DNA from: Sagittula salina
GTDB taxonomy: Bacteria; Pseudomonadota; Alphaproteobacteria; Rhodobacterales; Rhodobacteraceae
Length of the DNA stretch: 64,000 nt
Direction: 5' to 3'
NCBI RefSeq assembly: GCF_017813235.1
Contig: NZ_JAGISH010000005.1
Coordinates: forward strand, 248,001 to 312,000
Shown here: positions 34,866-43,328 of the stretch, piece after piece
Layout: each line of letters starts with the position of its first letter
Numbering within the stretch: position 1 is the first letter of the stretch
Notes under the pieces: generated by a model
What the model was told of the DNA's origin: nothing
What the model saw: the letters and a program-made list of their open reading frames with translations, nothing else
Databases searched by the model: none
Position numbers and translations under genes: made by a program

Positions 34866-35924
34866 ATGACATGGTCTTTTCCAATCGGTCGCCTGCTCGG
34901 CTCCGAACTGAGGGTACACGCAACCTTCTTCCTGCTACTGGCGTGGATCGGAGCATCAGCCTATGGCACGAGCGGGGCAGCCGCGGCGGTCGACAGCGTG
35001 CTCTTCGTCCTGCTGCTCTTTGCCTGCGTGGTGGCGCATGAATACGGTCACGCACTGATGGCGCGGCGCTATGGTATTCGCACGCCGGATATCACCCTGC
35101 TGCCCATCGGCGGTCTGGCGCGGCTTGACCGGATGCCCGAGAAGCCCGGTCAGGAGATCGCCGTCGCTCTTGCCGGACCGGCCGTAAACATCGTCATCTG
35201 GGGCGTGCTGACGCTGGCCGGTGCCTCTGCCGCGCCCGAGGTGCTGGCCGATATGACGGCTCCCGGCGGGCTCGCGGCGCGGGTGGCCTCCGTCAACCTC
35301 GTTCTGGCGGTCTTCAACATGCTGCCGGCCTTTCCGATGGACGGCGGGCGGGTGCTGCGGGCGGCTCTGTCGCTGAAGATGGACCGCGTGCGCGCCACCC
35401 GCATCGCCGCCAATGCGGGACAGGTTCTGGCCACCGCGCTGGGCCTCTGGGGCCTGTACTCCGGCGGCATCATCCTCGTTCTGATCGCGCTCTTTATCTG
35501 GGTCGCGGCGGAGGGTGAGGCGCAGGATGTTTCTGTGCGGTCAACCGCGCGCAACCTGCTGTTGCGGGATGCCATGATCACCAGTTTCGAAGCGCTTTCG
35601 CCGAAGGACACGCTGCATACAGCGGGCCAGACGCTGATCCGCACGACACAGCATGAGTTCCCCATCCTCGATGCGGACCAGCGCCTGCTGGGATTTCTCA
35701 CCCGACAGGCACTCTTCACCGCCATGGCGCAGCAGCACGCAGGACCTGTCGCCGACTTCATGTCCGATGTGCCGGCCCTGCCCCTCTCGGCGCCACTGCT
35801 GAAAGTGCTCGAAGCGCTGGAGAAGGCCCCGGCGGTCGCGGCGGTCGATCAGGCGGGGCACGTTCTGGGTTACGTCACCGCTGAAAACATCGGCGAGCTG
35901 ATGGTTCTCCGACGACCAAGGTAA
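34866..35924 (+). CDS. Site-2-protease-like M50 metalloprotease with CBS pair
   Basis: A 352-aa membrane protease of the SpoIVFB-like M50B group. The zinc motif is VVAHEYGHALMARR (His58, Glu59, His62) and the third ligand is Asp159 in LPAFPMDGGRVLRA. Six hydrophobic segments fill residues 20-205. A C-terminal CBS pair (about 230-350) could bind adenine nucleotides and adjust proteolysis to energy state, as proposed for SpoIVFB. ATG 34866 has AGGAG 8 nt upstream. It is convergent with aroB and shares a palindromic terminator with it. It is distinct from RseP, which has PDZ rather than CBS domains. Confidence 0.92.
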   Translation: MTWSFPIGRLLGSELRVHATFFLLLAWIGASAYGTSGAAAAVDSVLFVLLLFACVVAHEYGHALMARRYGIRTPDITLLPIGGLARLDRMPEKPGQEIAVALAGPAVNIVIWGVLTLAGASAAPEVLADMTAPGGLAARVASVNLVLAVFNMLPAFPMDGGRVLRAALSLKMDRVRATRIAANAGQVLATALGLWGLYSGGIILVLIALFIWVAAEGEAQDVSVRSTARNLLLRDAMITSFEALSPKDTLHTAGQTLIRTTQHEFPILDADQRLLGFLTRQALFTAMAQQHAGPVADFMSDVPALPLSAPLLKVLEALEKAPAVAAVDQAGHVLGYVTAENIGELMVLRRPR

Positions 35925-35941
35925 GGCCGCGCGGCCTTTCG
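35923..35941. terminator. Palindromic terminator between convergent M50-CBS gene and aroB
   Basis: A perfect 16-bp palindrome AAGGCCGCGCGGCCTT (35923-35938) followed by TTC. It overlaps the stop codon of the protease gene and lies 22 nt from the aroB stop. It can form on both strands. Confidence 0.6.
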
Positions 35942-35959
35942 CACCCCCGTTCGCGCGCT

Positions 35960-37072
35960 TCAGCGCGTCGCGAGTTGCTCCGACAGAAGCGCGCGGACCG
36001 TTTCGGGCGGGACATCGGACGTGACAAAGGCCTGTCCGATACCGTGCGCGAGGATGAAGCGTAGCTGCCCGTCCACCACCTTCTTGTCCTGCGCCATGAG
36101 GTCGAGCAGCGCCTCCGCTCCCGGCAGATCGCCGGAAATGTCGCCGAGGTCGCGCGTCATGCCAGCCTCCGCCAGCAACGCGCGGACCCGGCTCGGGTCC
36201 TCCTGCGGGCACAGCCCCAGCCGGGCAGACAGGTCAAAGGCAAGCGCGCAGCCGATCGCCACGCCTTCGCCGTGCAGCAGCCGGTCGCTGTAGCCGGTGG
36301 CTTTCTCCAGCGCGTGGCAAAAGGTATGGCCGAGGTTCAGCAGCGCACGGTCGCCCTGCTCCGTCTCGTCGCGCAACACGATCTCCGCCTTCATCTCGAC
36401 AGAGCGGCGCACCGCGTGCTGCCGGGCCGCCACGTCGCCTGCGATCACCGCCTGCGCGTTCTGCTCCAGCCATTCAAAGAAGGACACGTCCCCCAGCATC
36501 CCGTATTTCACCACCTCGCCCATCCCGGCGCGGAAGTCCCGCGGCGTCAGCGTGCCCAGCACGCCGATATCGGCCAGAACCAGCGAAGGCTGGTGGAAGC
36601 TGCCCACGAGGTTCTTGCCCTGCGGGGTATTGATGCCTGTCTTGCCGCCCACGGAACTGTCGACCTGCGCCAGAAGCGAGGTCGGAACCTGGACAAAGCG
36701 CACGCCCCGCCGCAGAACTGCCGCAGCGAAGCCTACCAGATCTCCGATCACCCCACCGCCAAGCGCCACCACAACGTCGCGGCGCTCGACCTTCTGCTCC
36801 AGCAGCCATTCCACCGTCTGGCTGAAGAACGGCCAGCTCTTGGTGCCCTCCCCCGGTGGCAAAGTCATCGCCGTGCTGTCGATCCCTTCCGCCTTCAGCG
36901 CTGCCTGCAGCGCGCCAAGGTGCTTCGCCGCCACCGTTTCATCCGAAACGATTGCAACGCGCGGGCGGCTCAGAAGCGGCGCGATCTCGGTCCCGGCACG
37001 GGCAAGAAGCCCCTCTCCGATGCGCACGTCATAGGCGCGCCCCGGCAGCGGTACGGATACGGTGTCGATCAT
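35960..37072 (-). CDS. aroB: 3-dehydroquinate synthase
   Basis: A 370-aa cytosolic enzyme of the shikimate pathway that converts DAHP to 3-dehydroquinate with NAD and a divalent metal. Signatures are VVALGGGVIGDLVGFAAAV, FVQVPTSLLAQVDSSVGGKTG, and the metal ligands in NLGHTFCHALEKATGY and LLHGEGVAIGCALA. ATG 37072 has AGAGG 5 nt upstream and gives the usual length. A longer in-frame start at 37111 would overlap the aroK stop. It lies 38 nt after aroK in the common aroK-aroB pair. Confidence 0.96.
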   Translation of the reverse strand: MIDTVSVPLPGRAYDVRIGEGLLARAGTEIAPLLSRPRVAIVSDETVAAKHLGALQAALKAEGIDSTAMTLPPGEGTKSWPFFSQTVEWLLEQKVERRDVVVALGGGVIGDLVGFAAAVLRRGVRFVQVPTSLLAQVDSSVGGKTGINTPQGKNLVGSFHQPSLVLADIGVLGTLTPRDFRAGMGEVVKYGMLGDVSFFEWLEQNAQAVIAGDVAARQHAVRRSVEMKAEIVLRDETEQGDRALLNLGHTFCHALEKATGYSDRLLHGEGVAIGCALAFDLSARLGLCPQEDPSRVRALLAEAGMTRDLGDISGDLPGAEALLDLMAQDKKVVDGQLRFILAHGIGQAFVTSDVPPETVRALLSEQLATR

Positions 37073-37110
37073 CTCAGCCTCTTGTCTTGCAGGTGTCTTG
37101 CGGGAGCGCA

Positions 37111-37719
37111 TCAGGGTAGCGGACGCCCCGGATTCTCCAGCACGTCCGGGCGCTCTGCCAGAAGCGCCTGCGTCACCCGCCGTGCCATTGCGTCGAGAGA
37201 CATGCCCGGTTCGGACCGCACAGTCAGGTCCGCCAGCCGGTACACCGGCACCCGCGCCTCGTATAGCGTTTTGAGCGTACCCTTCGGATCCGGCGTCTTC
37301 AACAACGGTCGCGTGTCCTTGTGGCGCACCCGTTCCCAGAGCAGGTCCAGCCCCGCGTCCAGCCAGACGGAAACGCCCTTCTCCGACATCATCCGCCGGT
37401 TGTATTCAGAAAGGAAAGCGCCGCCTCCCGTCGACAGGACCCCCGGTCGGCCGTCCAGCAGGCGTTCGATGATCTGGGTTTCCTTTCGGCGAAAGAACGG
37501 CTCCCCGTCACGTGCGAAAATCTCTGCGATGGTATGCTGTGCGGCTTCCTCGATTTCGTGGTCCGAATCGCGAAACACCACGCCCAGCTGTTGTGCCAGC
37601 GTGCGCCCCACCGCTGTCTTGCCTGCGCCCATCATCCCCACGAAGACGATCGTCTTGTGCAGGATCAATCCTCTGGTCGCCGTGCTGGTCAAACCCCTGT
37701 GATCCGCGCCTTCGGCCAT
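37111..37719 (-). CDS. aroK: Shikimate kinase
   Basis: A 202-aa kinase that phosphorylates shikimate to shikimate 3-phosphate. The P-loop is VFVGMMGAGKTAVGRTLA (Gly28 to Thr35). The shikimate-binding FRDSDHEIEEAA, ARDGEPFFRRKE and VLSTGGGAFLSE motifs follow, and the lid region holds RHKDTRPLL. An N-terminal extension of about 20 residues precedes the core; an internal start is possible but none is better supported. First gene of the aroK-aroB pair. Divergent from the 49-aa membrane-protein operon. Confidence 0.95.
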   Translation of the reverse strand: MAEGADHRGLTSTATRGLILHKTIVFVGMMGAGKTAVGRTLAQQLGVVFRDSDHEIEEAAQHTIAEIFARDGEPFFRRKETQIIERLLDGRPGVLSTGGGAFLSEYNRRMMSEKGVSVWLDAGLDLLWERVRHKDTRPLLKTPDPKGTLKTLYEARVPVYRLADLTVRSEPGMSLDAMARRVTQALLAERPDVLENPGRPLP

Positions 37720-37753
37720 TCCTTGCCCATCTCTTGCCTGTTGCGTGAATGAC

Positions 37754-37782
37754 GTGAACCGGACAAAAAGGCTAGGTATAAA
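37754..37782 (+). promoter_or_regulatory. Candidate sigma70-type promoter for the 49-aa / xerD operon
   Basis: GTGAAC (37754-37759), a 17-nt spacer, and TATAAA (37777-37782), 30 nt before the GTG start at 37813. The -10 is good (5 of 6) and the -35 weak (3 of 6). Confidence 0.4.
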
Positions 37783-37812
37783 GCAAAAAAATCAGAGGCA
37801 GAGGGGTGCTCC

Positions 37813-37962
37813 GTGGGGCGACTGATCAAATGGCTTTTCTATCTTCTGGTCCTCTGCGCGCTCGTGCTTGTGGCCTATGTCTACGTGGGGCCCTACTTTG
37901 GAGCCGACTTCAGCCCGCCGCAGGACGAGATCCGCGTACCGGTACAACTGGACGGCAAGTGA
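37813..37962 (+). CDS. Small one-helix membrane protein (49 aa)
   Basis: GTG 37813 to TGA 37962 gives 49 residues. A hydrophobic helix (LIKWLFYLLVLCALVLVAYVYV, about residues 4-25) precedes a short periplasmic tail, GPYFGADFSPPQDEIRVPVQ. AGAGGGG lies 6 nt upstream. The next gene starts at GTG 37964, directly after the stop, so the two are coupled and lead into xerD. Same-strand tight packing supports it as real. The function is unknown. Confidence 0.65.
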   Translation: MGRLIKWLFYLLVLCALVLVAYVYVGPYFGADFSPPQDEIRVPVQLDGK

Positions 37963-37963
37963 G

Positions 37964-39448
37964 GTGAGGCAGCCACCGGGTATCCGACACGCAGCCGCCC
38001 TCGCCCTTCTTTGGGGCGGGGCATCCGCATTCGCCGGTCAGGCGCTGGCGCAGGCCGAACCCGTAACCTCCAGCGGTCTGCCGCCGTCCGTGGAGTCCGC
38101 CCCGCTCTCCGAACCCGGTGTTGGGGCGGCGGGGCTCTTGCGGTCGGGCATTACCGGCCTTCCGCCAACACTCTGGAAAGGTTCGGACCCGCGCAGCCTC
38201 GCTACGCTGATCGCGGCGGTGGAGCTTCCGGTCCCGGCCCTGTCCCGCCTGATGCACACGCTCATCCTCGCCGAGGCGCTGCCGCCCGAAGGTGACCGGC
38301 AGCATGCCTTCCTGGATTCGCGGCTCGACTGGCTGATGGCGCAGGGCGCGGTGGACGAGGCGCTGGCGCTTCTGGACATCACCGGCACCGACGACCCGCG
38401 CCTGTTCAGCGACTGGGTGGACCTTTCGTTGCTGGTCGGCGACAGCGAGCCGGTTTGCAAGAAACTGGAGTCGCAGCCGCGCCTCTCCTCCGACCTGTCG
38501 CTCAGGATTTTCTGCACCGCGCGGGCGGGCGACTGGCAGCGCGCCGCGCTGATTCTGCAAAGCGCCGAGACACTGGGTGAGATCACCGGGCGGCACGCGG
38601 AAATCCTGCGCCGCTTCCTCGACCCCGACATGGGCGACGGTCGCACGCTTCTGCCCCCGGTGCGTCCGACGCCGCTGGAATTCCGCCTGTTCGAGGCCTT
38701 GGGCGAGCCGCTGCCCACCGCCCCCCTGCCGCTGCCCTTCGCCGTGCTGGACCTTGCAGGCGATAACGGCTGGCGGGCGCAGATCGAGGCGGCTGAACGG
38801 CTGGCGCGGGCGGGCAGCTTCTCTCCAAACCGGCTGCTGGGGCTATATACCCTGCGGCGCCCGGCGGCCTCCGGCGGGGTCTGGGACAGGGTCGCGGCCT
38901 TGCAGGACTTCGAGGCGGCGCTGGAACGCGACAAGGACGACCTCATCGGTCGCGCGCTGCAGAAGGTCTGGCCACAGATGGCGCACGCCCGCCTTCTGAC
39001 ACCTTTCGCGGAGCTTTTCGCCGATCGGCTGGCGGGCCGCAAACTGGATGGGCGGGCCGCACCTATGGCACGCAGGGCGCTCTTTCTCAGCCCCGACTAC
39101 GAGGATCTGGCCCAAAAGGGGCAGGACCCGTCCAGGGAGGCCGAGTTCCTCGCCGCCATCGCACGTGGCGAGCCGCCCGCCGAAGGCGCTGCCCTGCCCC
39201 ATGCCGACGCCGTGGCGCAGGGTTTCGGGGAGGCCTCCGTGCCCACGGTGCTGCAGGCCCAGCTGAAAGAAGGCCGCCTTGGCGAGGTCATCCTGCGCGC
39301 CATGGCTCTGTTTGCCTCCGGTGCTGCGGGCAACGGGCAGGATCTGTCTGATGCCATCGCCACATTGCGCGCCGTCGGGCTTGAGGACACCGCGCGCCGC
39401 GCCAGTCTCGAACTTATGATACTCGACGCCGAGAGGGCACTGCAATGA
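37964..39448 (+). CDS. Exported helical-repeat hypothetical protein
   Basis: A 494-aa protein with a signal peptide (HAAALALLWGGASAFAGQAL, ending ALAQA). The rest is alpha-helical and rich in Ala and Leu, with irregular 30-40-residue units (DSRLDWLMAQGAVDEALALL, RLFSDWVDLSLLVGD, LRIFCTARAGDWQRAALIL). This suggests a TPR/SEL1-like solenoid in the periplasm. GTG 37964 is chosen because it immediately precedes the signal peptide and overlaps the end of the 49-aa gene; the longer open frame would run through that gene in another frame. It overlaps xerD by 4 nt. The function is unknown; the fixed link to xerD hints at envelope or division roles but does not prove it. Confidence 0.7.
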   Translation: MRQPPGIRHAAALALLWGGASAFAGQALAQAEPVTSSGLPPSVESAPLSEPGVGAAGLLRSGITGLPPTLWKGSDPRSLATLIAAVELPVPALSRLMHTLILAEALPPEGDRQHAFLDSRLDWLMAQGAVDEALALLDITGTDDPRLFSDWVDLSLLVGDSEPVCKKLESQPRLSSDLSLRIFCTARAGDWQRAALILQSAETLGEITGRHAEILRRFLDPDMGDGRTLLPPVRPTPLEFRLFEALGEPLPTAPLPLPFAVLDLAGDNGWRAQIEAAERLARAGSFSPNRLLGLYTLRRPAASGGVWDRVAALQDFEAALERDKDDLIGRALQKVWPQMAHARLLTPFAELFADRLAGRKLDGRAAPMARRALFLSPDYEDLAQKGQDPSREAEFLAAIARGEPPAEGAALPHADAVAQGFGEASVPTVLQAQLKEGRLGEVILRAMALFASGAAGNGQDLSDAIATLRAVGLEDTARRASLELMILDAERALQ

Positions 39449-40386
39449 GCGCCGCCCCAAGACGCTGGGTCGCGCTTTTCCTGGAGGCGATGTCCGCCGA
39501 ACGCGGGGCCGCCGCCAATACGCTCGCGGCCTACGAACGCGATCTTGAGCATGTGGCGGAGTGGCTGTCCAACCGCGCCCGCGACTTTGCCACGGCGACC
39601 CGCGACGATGTCGAAAGCTACCTCGTGGACTGCGATACCGCTGGCCTCAGTCGTGCCACGCGGGCACGGCGGCTCTCGGCGATCAAGCAATTGTACCGCT
39701 TCGCTTTCGAGGAAGGGCTGCGCGAGGACAATCCGGCGGTGCAGATCGCGGGGCCCGGCCGGGACAAACGTCTGCCAAAGACACTGTCGGTCGAAGAGGT
39801 CGATCGCCTGCTCGACGCCGGCGCCGCCCACGGCCGGACAGAAGCCGATCGCGCCCGTAACGCCTGCCTGATGCAGGTACTCTATGCCACGGGCATGCGC
39901 GTGACGGAGTTGGTCTCCCTGCCTGTCTCTTCGGCACGGGGCGATCCGCGGATGCTGCTGATCCGCGGCAAGGGCGGGAAGGAACGCATGGTGCCGCTTT
40001 CGCCCCCCGCACGGGAGGCGCTGGCGCATTGGCTGGAGGCGCGCGACCTCGCCGAAGACGCCTCGCGCCTGAAGAACCCGCGCCATTTCCAGCCCTCGGC
40101 CCACCTGTTCCCGAGCCACGCCAAGGCGGGCCACCTGACGCGGCACGCCTTCTACATGCTGATAAAGGAATTCGCCGTGGAGGCCGGGGTATCGCCGTCC
40201 AAGGTCACGCCCCATACGCTGCGCCATGCCTTTGCCACACACCTGCTGGCCAATGGTGCCGACCTGCGCGCGATCCAGACCCTGCTGGGCCATGCCGACG
40301 TGGCGACGACGGAAATATACACCCATGTGCTGGAGGAACGTCTGCGCGAACTGGTTCTGGACCACCACCCTCTGGCAAAGGACTAA
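39445..40386 (+). CDS. xerD: Site-specific tyrosine recombinase XerD
   Basis: A 313-aa chromosomal recombinase that, with XerC and FtsK, resolves chromosome dimers at dif. The catalytic residues are visible: Arg152 (YATGMRVTEL), Lys176 (IRGKGGKERMV), His257 and Arg260 (VTPHTLRHAFATHLL), His283 (LLGHADVATTEIYTHV) and nucleophile Tyr292. The N-terminal SAM-like DNA-binding domain (FLEAMSAERGAAANTLAAYE) is standard. It overlaps the exported repeat protein by 4 nt (ATGA). Nothing nearby suggests a mobile element. Confidence 0.95.
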   Translation: MSAAPRRWVALFLEAMSAERGAAANTLAAYERDLEHVAEWLSNRARDFATATRDDVESYLVDCDTAGLSRATRARRLSAIKQLYRFAFEEGLREDNPAVQIAGPGRDKRLPKTLSVEEVDRLLDAGAAHGRTEADRARNACLMQVLYATGMRVTELVSLPVSSARGDPRMLLIRGKGGKERMVPLSPPAREALAHWLEARDLAEDASRLKNPRHFQPSAHLFPSHAKAGHLTRHAFYMLIKEFAVEAGVSPSKVTPHTLRHAFATHLLANGADLRAIQTLLGHADVATTEIYTHVLEERLRELVLDHHPLAKD

Positions 40387-40526
40387 GGGGCAAGAGACTA
40401 GCGCCGGGTTTCGCTGAATTTCGGCTGCTCTGCTGCCGACCGGGGCGCGCCTCTGACGCGGCGCGCGGCTTCCTACCGGCGTGTTCGACGGCGACGAATG
40501 TGGACCGTGGCTCCGCTCCCCGCGCG

Positions 40527-40559
40527 CTCCCCCGGGAGTATTTGCACCATGGAGAAGCA
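40527..40559 (-). repeat. Dispersed intergenic motif, copy 2
   Basis: On the plus strand CCCCCGGGAGTATTTGCACC is followed by ATGGAGAAGCA. On the minus strand it lies 31 nt after the metallophosphoesterase stop. It matches 27451-27476 in CCCCGG(G)AGTATTTGnACCA and the terminal AGCA. Confidence 0.5.
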
Positions 40560-40589
40560 CAGGTGCGCCCGCTTTCGAACCCTGCCGCT

Positions 40590-41396
40590 TCAGGATCTCC
40601 GGCATAGCGCGTGTGGCAGGATGTCCTCGGACGGCCACCATCCGGTTTCCAGCGTCGTGTCGTAGCCCTGCACCAGCCCCACCGCGCGCATTCGCGCCTG
40701 CGCGCTCCGCCAGTCATAGTCCAGGCGTCGGTGGCGGACGGTGCCACCGTCGAGGATGACGTAGCAGGTTTCGGGCCGCCCGTCGTGCGGGGGCATCCCG
40801 AGCGTTCCAGCATTGACCCATGTTGTGCCTGCAATCCTGCGCGTGAAGGACAGCCCGCAATGCCCCGCCAGAACCATGTGCGGCGCGGGATTGCAGGTCA
40901 GCCGTGCGCGCTCTGCCAGTTCCTCCGCGAAGGCGTCCTCGGGCGTGATGGGCCAGAGAAAGCGGGAAATATCCGTCCATCCGCCGTGAATGGCCACGGC
41001 CTCACCCATCACGATCTCATCCGGCAGGCCCGCCATCCAGGCCCTTGCCTCTGCGTCCAACTCCGCCGCCGCGTGGGCGTACCATGCACCCGACAGCGCG
41101 TCGCAGGTTGTCCCCGTTTCGAAACCACAGCCGCAGTCGCTGGCCCCCGAGGCGAGCTGGCGTTCGCAGTTGCCCGCCACCACGTGGCAGCTCCAGTCGC
41201 GTATCTCCGCCACCGTCCGGCCCGGATCGCCACAATAGGCTGCCAGATCGCCAGTGCACAGGACACGCTCGGGCGGGATTTTCAGACGCGCGGCTTCGGC
41301 CCTGAGCGCCCGGACGGCGTGCCAGTTCGACACCGGACCACCGAAGACCAGCCAAGGCCCCGCGCCCGCCTCCACCTCTTGACTGACGAATGCCAT
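40590..41396 (-). CDS. Metallophosphoesterase (calcineurin-like, YfcE-type)
   Basis: A 268-aa probable phosphodiesterase. Features consistent with the fold are WLVFGGPVSNWHAVRAL (the usual first metal motif DxHGN is altered to GGPVSNWHA), VLCTGDLAAYCGDPGRT (the GD motif), CHVVAGNCERQL (the GNC/HE motif), VAIHGGWTD and LAGHCGLSFTRR. The change in the first motif may reduce metal binding. A cluster of cysteines (ASDCGCGFETGTTC) is unusual. ATG 41396 has GGGG and GGGA upstream. It is divergent from the CNNM-type gene. Confidence 0.82.
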   Translation of the reverse strand: MAFVSQEVEAGAGPWLVFGGPVSNWHAVRALRAEAARLKIPPERVLCTGDLAAYCGDPGRTVAEIRDWSCHVVAGNCERQLASGASDCGCGFETGTTCDALSGAWYAHAAAELDAEARAWMAGLPDEIVMGEAVAIHGGWTDISRFLWPITPEDAFAEELAERARLTCNPAPHMVLAGHCGLSFTRRIAGTTWVNAGTLGMPPHDGRPETCYVILDGGTVRHRRLDYDWRSAQARMRAVGLVQGYDTTLETGWWPSEDILPHALCRRS

Positions 41397-41493
41397 AGTT
41401 TCCCACCCCTTGAACCGGCCGCGCGCGGCCCCCATAACGAACCGGCAGCGCAAGCCCTGAGACGCCCCCATTGATCAAGGAAAGCCCACACCG

Positions 41494-42801
41494 ATGGAAG
41501 CCCAAACCGCCGCCGTGGACACCGCGCTCTGGATCACCGCCGGAGCCATTCTGGGCCTGATACTGCTTTCGGCCTTCTTTTCCGGGTCCGAAACCGCGCT
41601 GACCGCCGCCTCGCGGGGCAAACTGCGCGCCGCCGCAGACAGGGGTGCCAGCGGGGCCGAGCGGGCGCTGAAGATCACCGAGGACAACGAACGCCTGATC
41701 GGCTCTGTTCTGCTTGGCAACAACATGGTGAACATCCTGGCGACCTCGCTGGCCACCGCGCTGTTCACCCGGCTGTTCGGCGACAGTGGCGTGGCGCTGG
41801 CGACGCTGGTGATGACCGTGATCGTGCTTGTCTTTGCCGAAGTGCTGCCCAAAACCTATGCCATCACCAACCCCGAAACCGCCGCCGCCCGCGTCGCTGC
41901 CCCCATCGCGGTGATTGTCCGGCTGTTTTCGCCCGTGGTCTCCGCTGTTCGCCTGCTGGTGCGCGGCGTGCTGCGCATCTTCGGGGTCAGGACAGACCCG
42001 GATAGCCACATTCTCGCCGTGCGGGAGGAGATCGCCGGCGCCATCCAGCTGGGTCACTCCGAGGGCGTGGTCGAAAAGGAGGACCGCGACCGGATCCTCG
42101 GCGCGCTGGACCTCGGTGATCGCACTGTCGAGGAGATCATGCTCCATCGTTCCAACATCGAGATGATCGACGCCGAAACCCCGCCGCAGGACATCCTGCA
42201 ACAATGCCTCGAGAGCCCGCACACCCGCCTGCCGGTCTACCGCGGCGACCCGGAAAATATCATCGGCGTTGTCCACGCCAAGGATCTCTTGCGCGCCATG
42301 TACCGTCTGACCACCGGAGAGGAGCCCCTGTCCGAATCCTTCAAGGGCTTTACGGTGACCGATGTCATGATGAAGCCCTACTTCATTCCCGACACGACGT
42401 GGCTCGACGACCAGATGCGGCAATTCCTGAGACGCCGCACGCACTTCGCGTTGGTGGTGGATGAATACGGATCTCTCAAAGGATTGATAACGCTTGAGGA
42501 TATCCTTGAAGAAATCGTGGGGGAGATCACCGACGAATTCGACCCCCACGCGGAGCATCAGATTACCCGCATCGACGACGGCGCCCTGCTGGTCGATGGC
42601 GCCATGACGATTCGTGACTTCAATCGAGCGACCGACTTCACCCTGCCCGACGATGAGGCGAATACGGTGGCCGGGCTGGTGATCTACGAAAGCCAGATGA
42701 TCCCGGTGGTGGGTCAGGTCTTCAGCTTCCACGGCTTCCGCTTTGAAGTGCTGGCGCGCGAGAACAACCGCATTACGCAGCTGAAGATTCTGCCGCTCTG
42801 A
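41494..42801 (+). CDS. CNNM/CorC-type (DUF21-CBS-CorC_HlyC) membrane protein
   Basis: A 435-aa inner-membrane protein. The DUF21 domain (about 1-200) has the LILLSAFFSGSETALTAASR entry helix and LLGNNMVNILATSLATALF. A CBS pair follows (about 215-340, including SPHTRLPVYRGDPENIIGVV and THFALVVDEYGSLKGLITLE), then the C-terminal CorC_HlyC domain (EHQITRIDDGALLVDGAMTI). Homologues mediate magnesium or cobalt efflux; older annotations call them hemolysins. It is probably monocistronic, followed by a small basic protein gene. Confidence 0.93.
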   Translation: MEAQTAAVDTALWITAGAILGLILLSAFFSGSETALTAASRGKLRAAADRGASGAERALKITEDNERLIGSVLLGNNMVNILATSLATALFTRLFGDSGVALATLVMTVIVLVFAEVLPKTYAITNPETAAARVAAPIAVIVRLFSPVVSAVRLLVRGVLRIFGVRTDPDSHILAVREEIAGAIQLGHSEGVVEKEDRDRILGALDLGDRTVEEIMLHRSNIEMIDAETPPQDILQQCLESPHTRLPVYRGDPENIIGVVHAKDLLRAMYRLTTGEEPLSESFKGFTVTDVMMKPYFIPDTTWLDDQMRQFLRRRTHFALVVDEYGSLKGLITLEDILEEIVGEITDEFDPHAEHQITRIDDGALLVDGAMTIRDFNRATDFTLPDDEANTVAGLVIYESQMIPVVGQVFSFHGFRFEVLARENNRITQLKILPL

Positions 42802-42945
42802 TGCCCTGGCCACTTGGGTCATGCGGTCTTGAGGCATAGGTATCCAAAAGACGTTGCAACGCCCCGTCCGCCCGCGCGTTTCATAAACCCGGTGGTAACG
42901 CCGGCCATGAAACCCTGCCCTTGCCCTCGTGAACGGAGCCATCGC

Positions 42946-43119
42946 ATGTCCCCCGACCAGATCCTGCAGATCCTGCGCCAGCGCGCCGAGGCGCTCGACG
43001 GCACACCGCTCAGGACGCGCCGCCGGTTGGCGGATCGCAAACGGGCCGGCGCGGCCTGGGCGATGCCCGTGGCGCCCTTCAAGCCACCAGTTCCGAGGCG
43101 CGGCCGGACCCGCATCTGA
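42946..43119 (+). CDS. Small basic hypothetical protein (57 aa)
   Basis: ATG 42946 to TGA 43119 gives 57 residues: a helical SPDQILQILRQRAEALDG followed by an Arg/Pro-rich tail (PFKPPVPRRGRTRI). GGAG lies 7 nt upstream. The open frame extends upstream to 42814 but the product there is Pro/Cys/Arg-rich without sense. It follows the CNNM gene by 144 nt on the same strand. The family is not recognised. Part of it could be an accident of high GC. Confidence 0.4.
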   Translation: MSPDQILQILRQRAEALDGTPLRTRRRLADRKRAGAAWAMPVAPFKPPVPRRGRTRI

Positions 43120-43328
43120 ACCACACCACTGAGCACGCGTGCATCCGTCGCAGGCGAAGCCCTGCCCTTTTGACAGGTGTAGCTGCGCCAACTGCTGCTA
43201 TAGCCGCAGGCATTTCCCTGATTACAGCGCTTGCGACAGGTGGCCGTCCAGATTTCTCTGCCCTGCAGATCAACCACACCCTGAGCGGTTTAACGTCGTT
43301 TACCCGCATTTCGACGGGGGGGCGCCCG

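Noticed and set aside
39445-40386. XerD as a phage or island integrase
   Set aside because: All residues and the core-gene context fit the chromosomal dif recombinase.
43079-43309. Minus-strand frames near DUF2254, including a cysteine-bearing one (TCRKRCNQGNACGY)
   Set aside because: No good ribosome binding site and overlapping alternatives; the cysteine spacing loosely recalls small Cys-rich proteins but is incomplete. It may be a relic.
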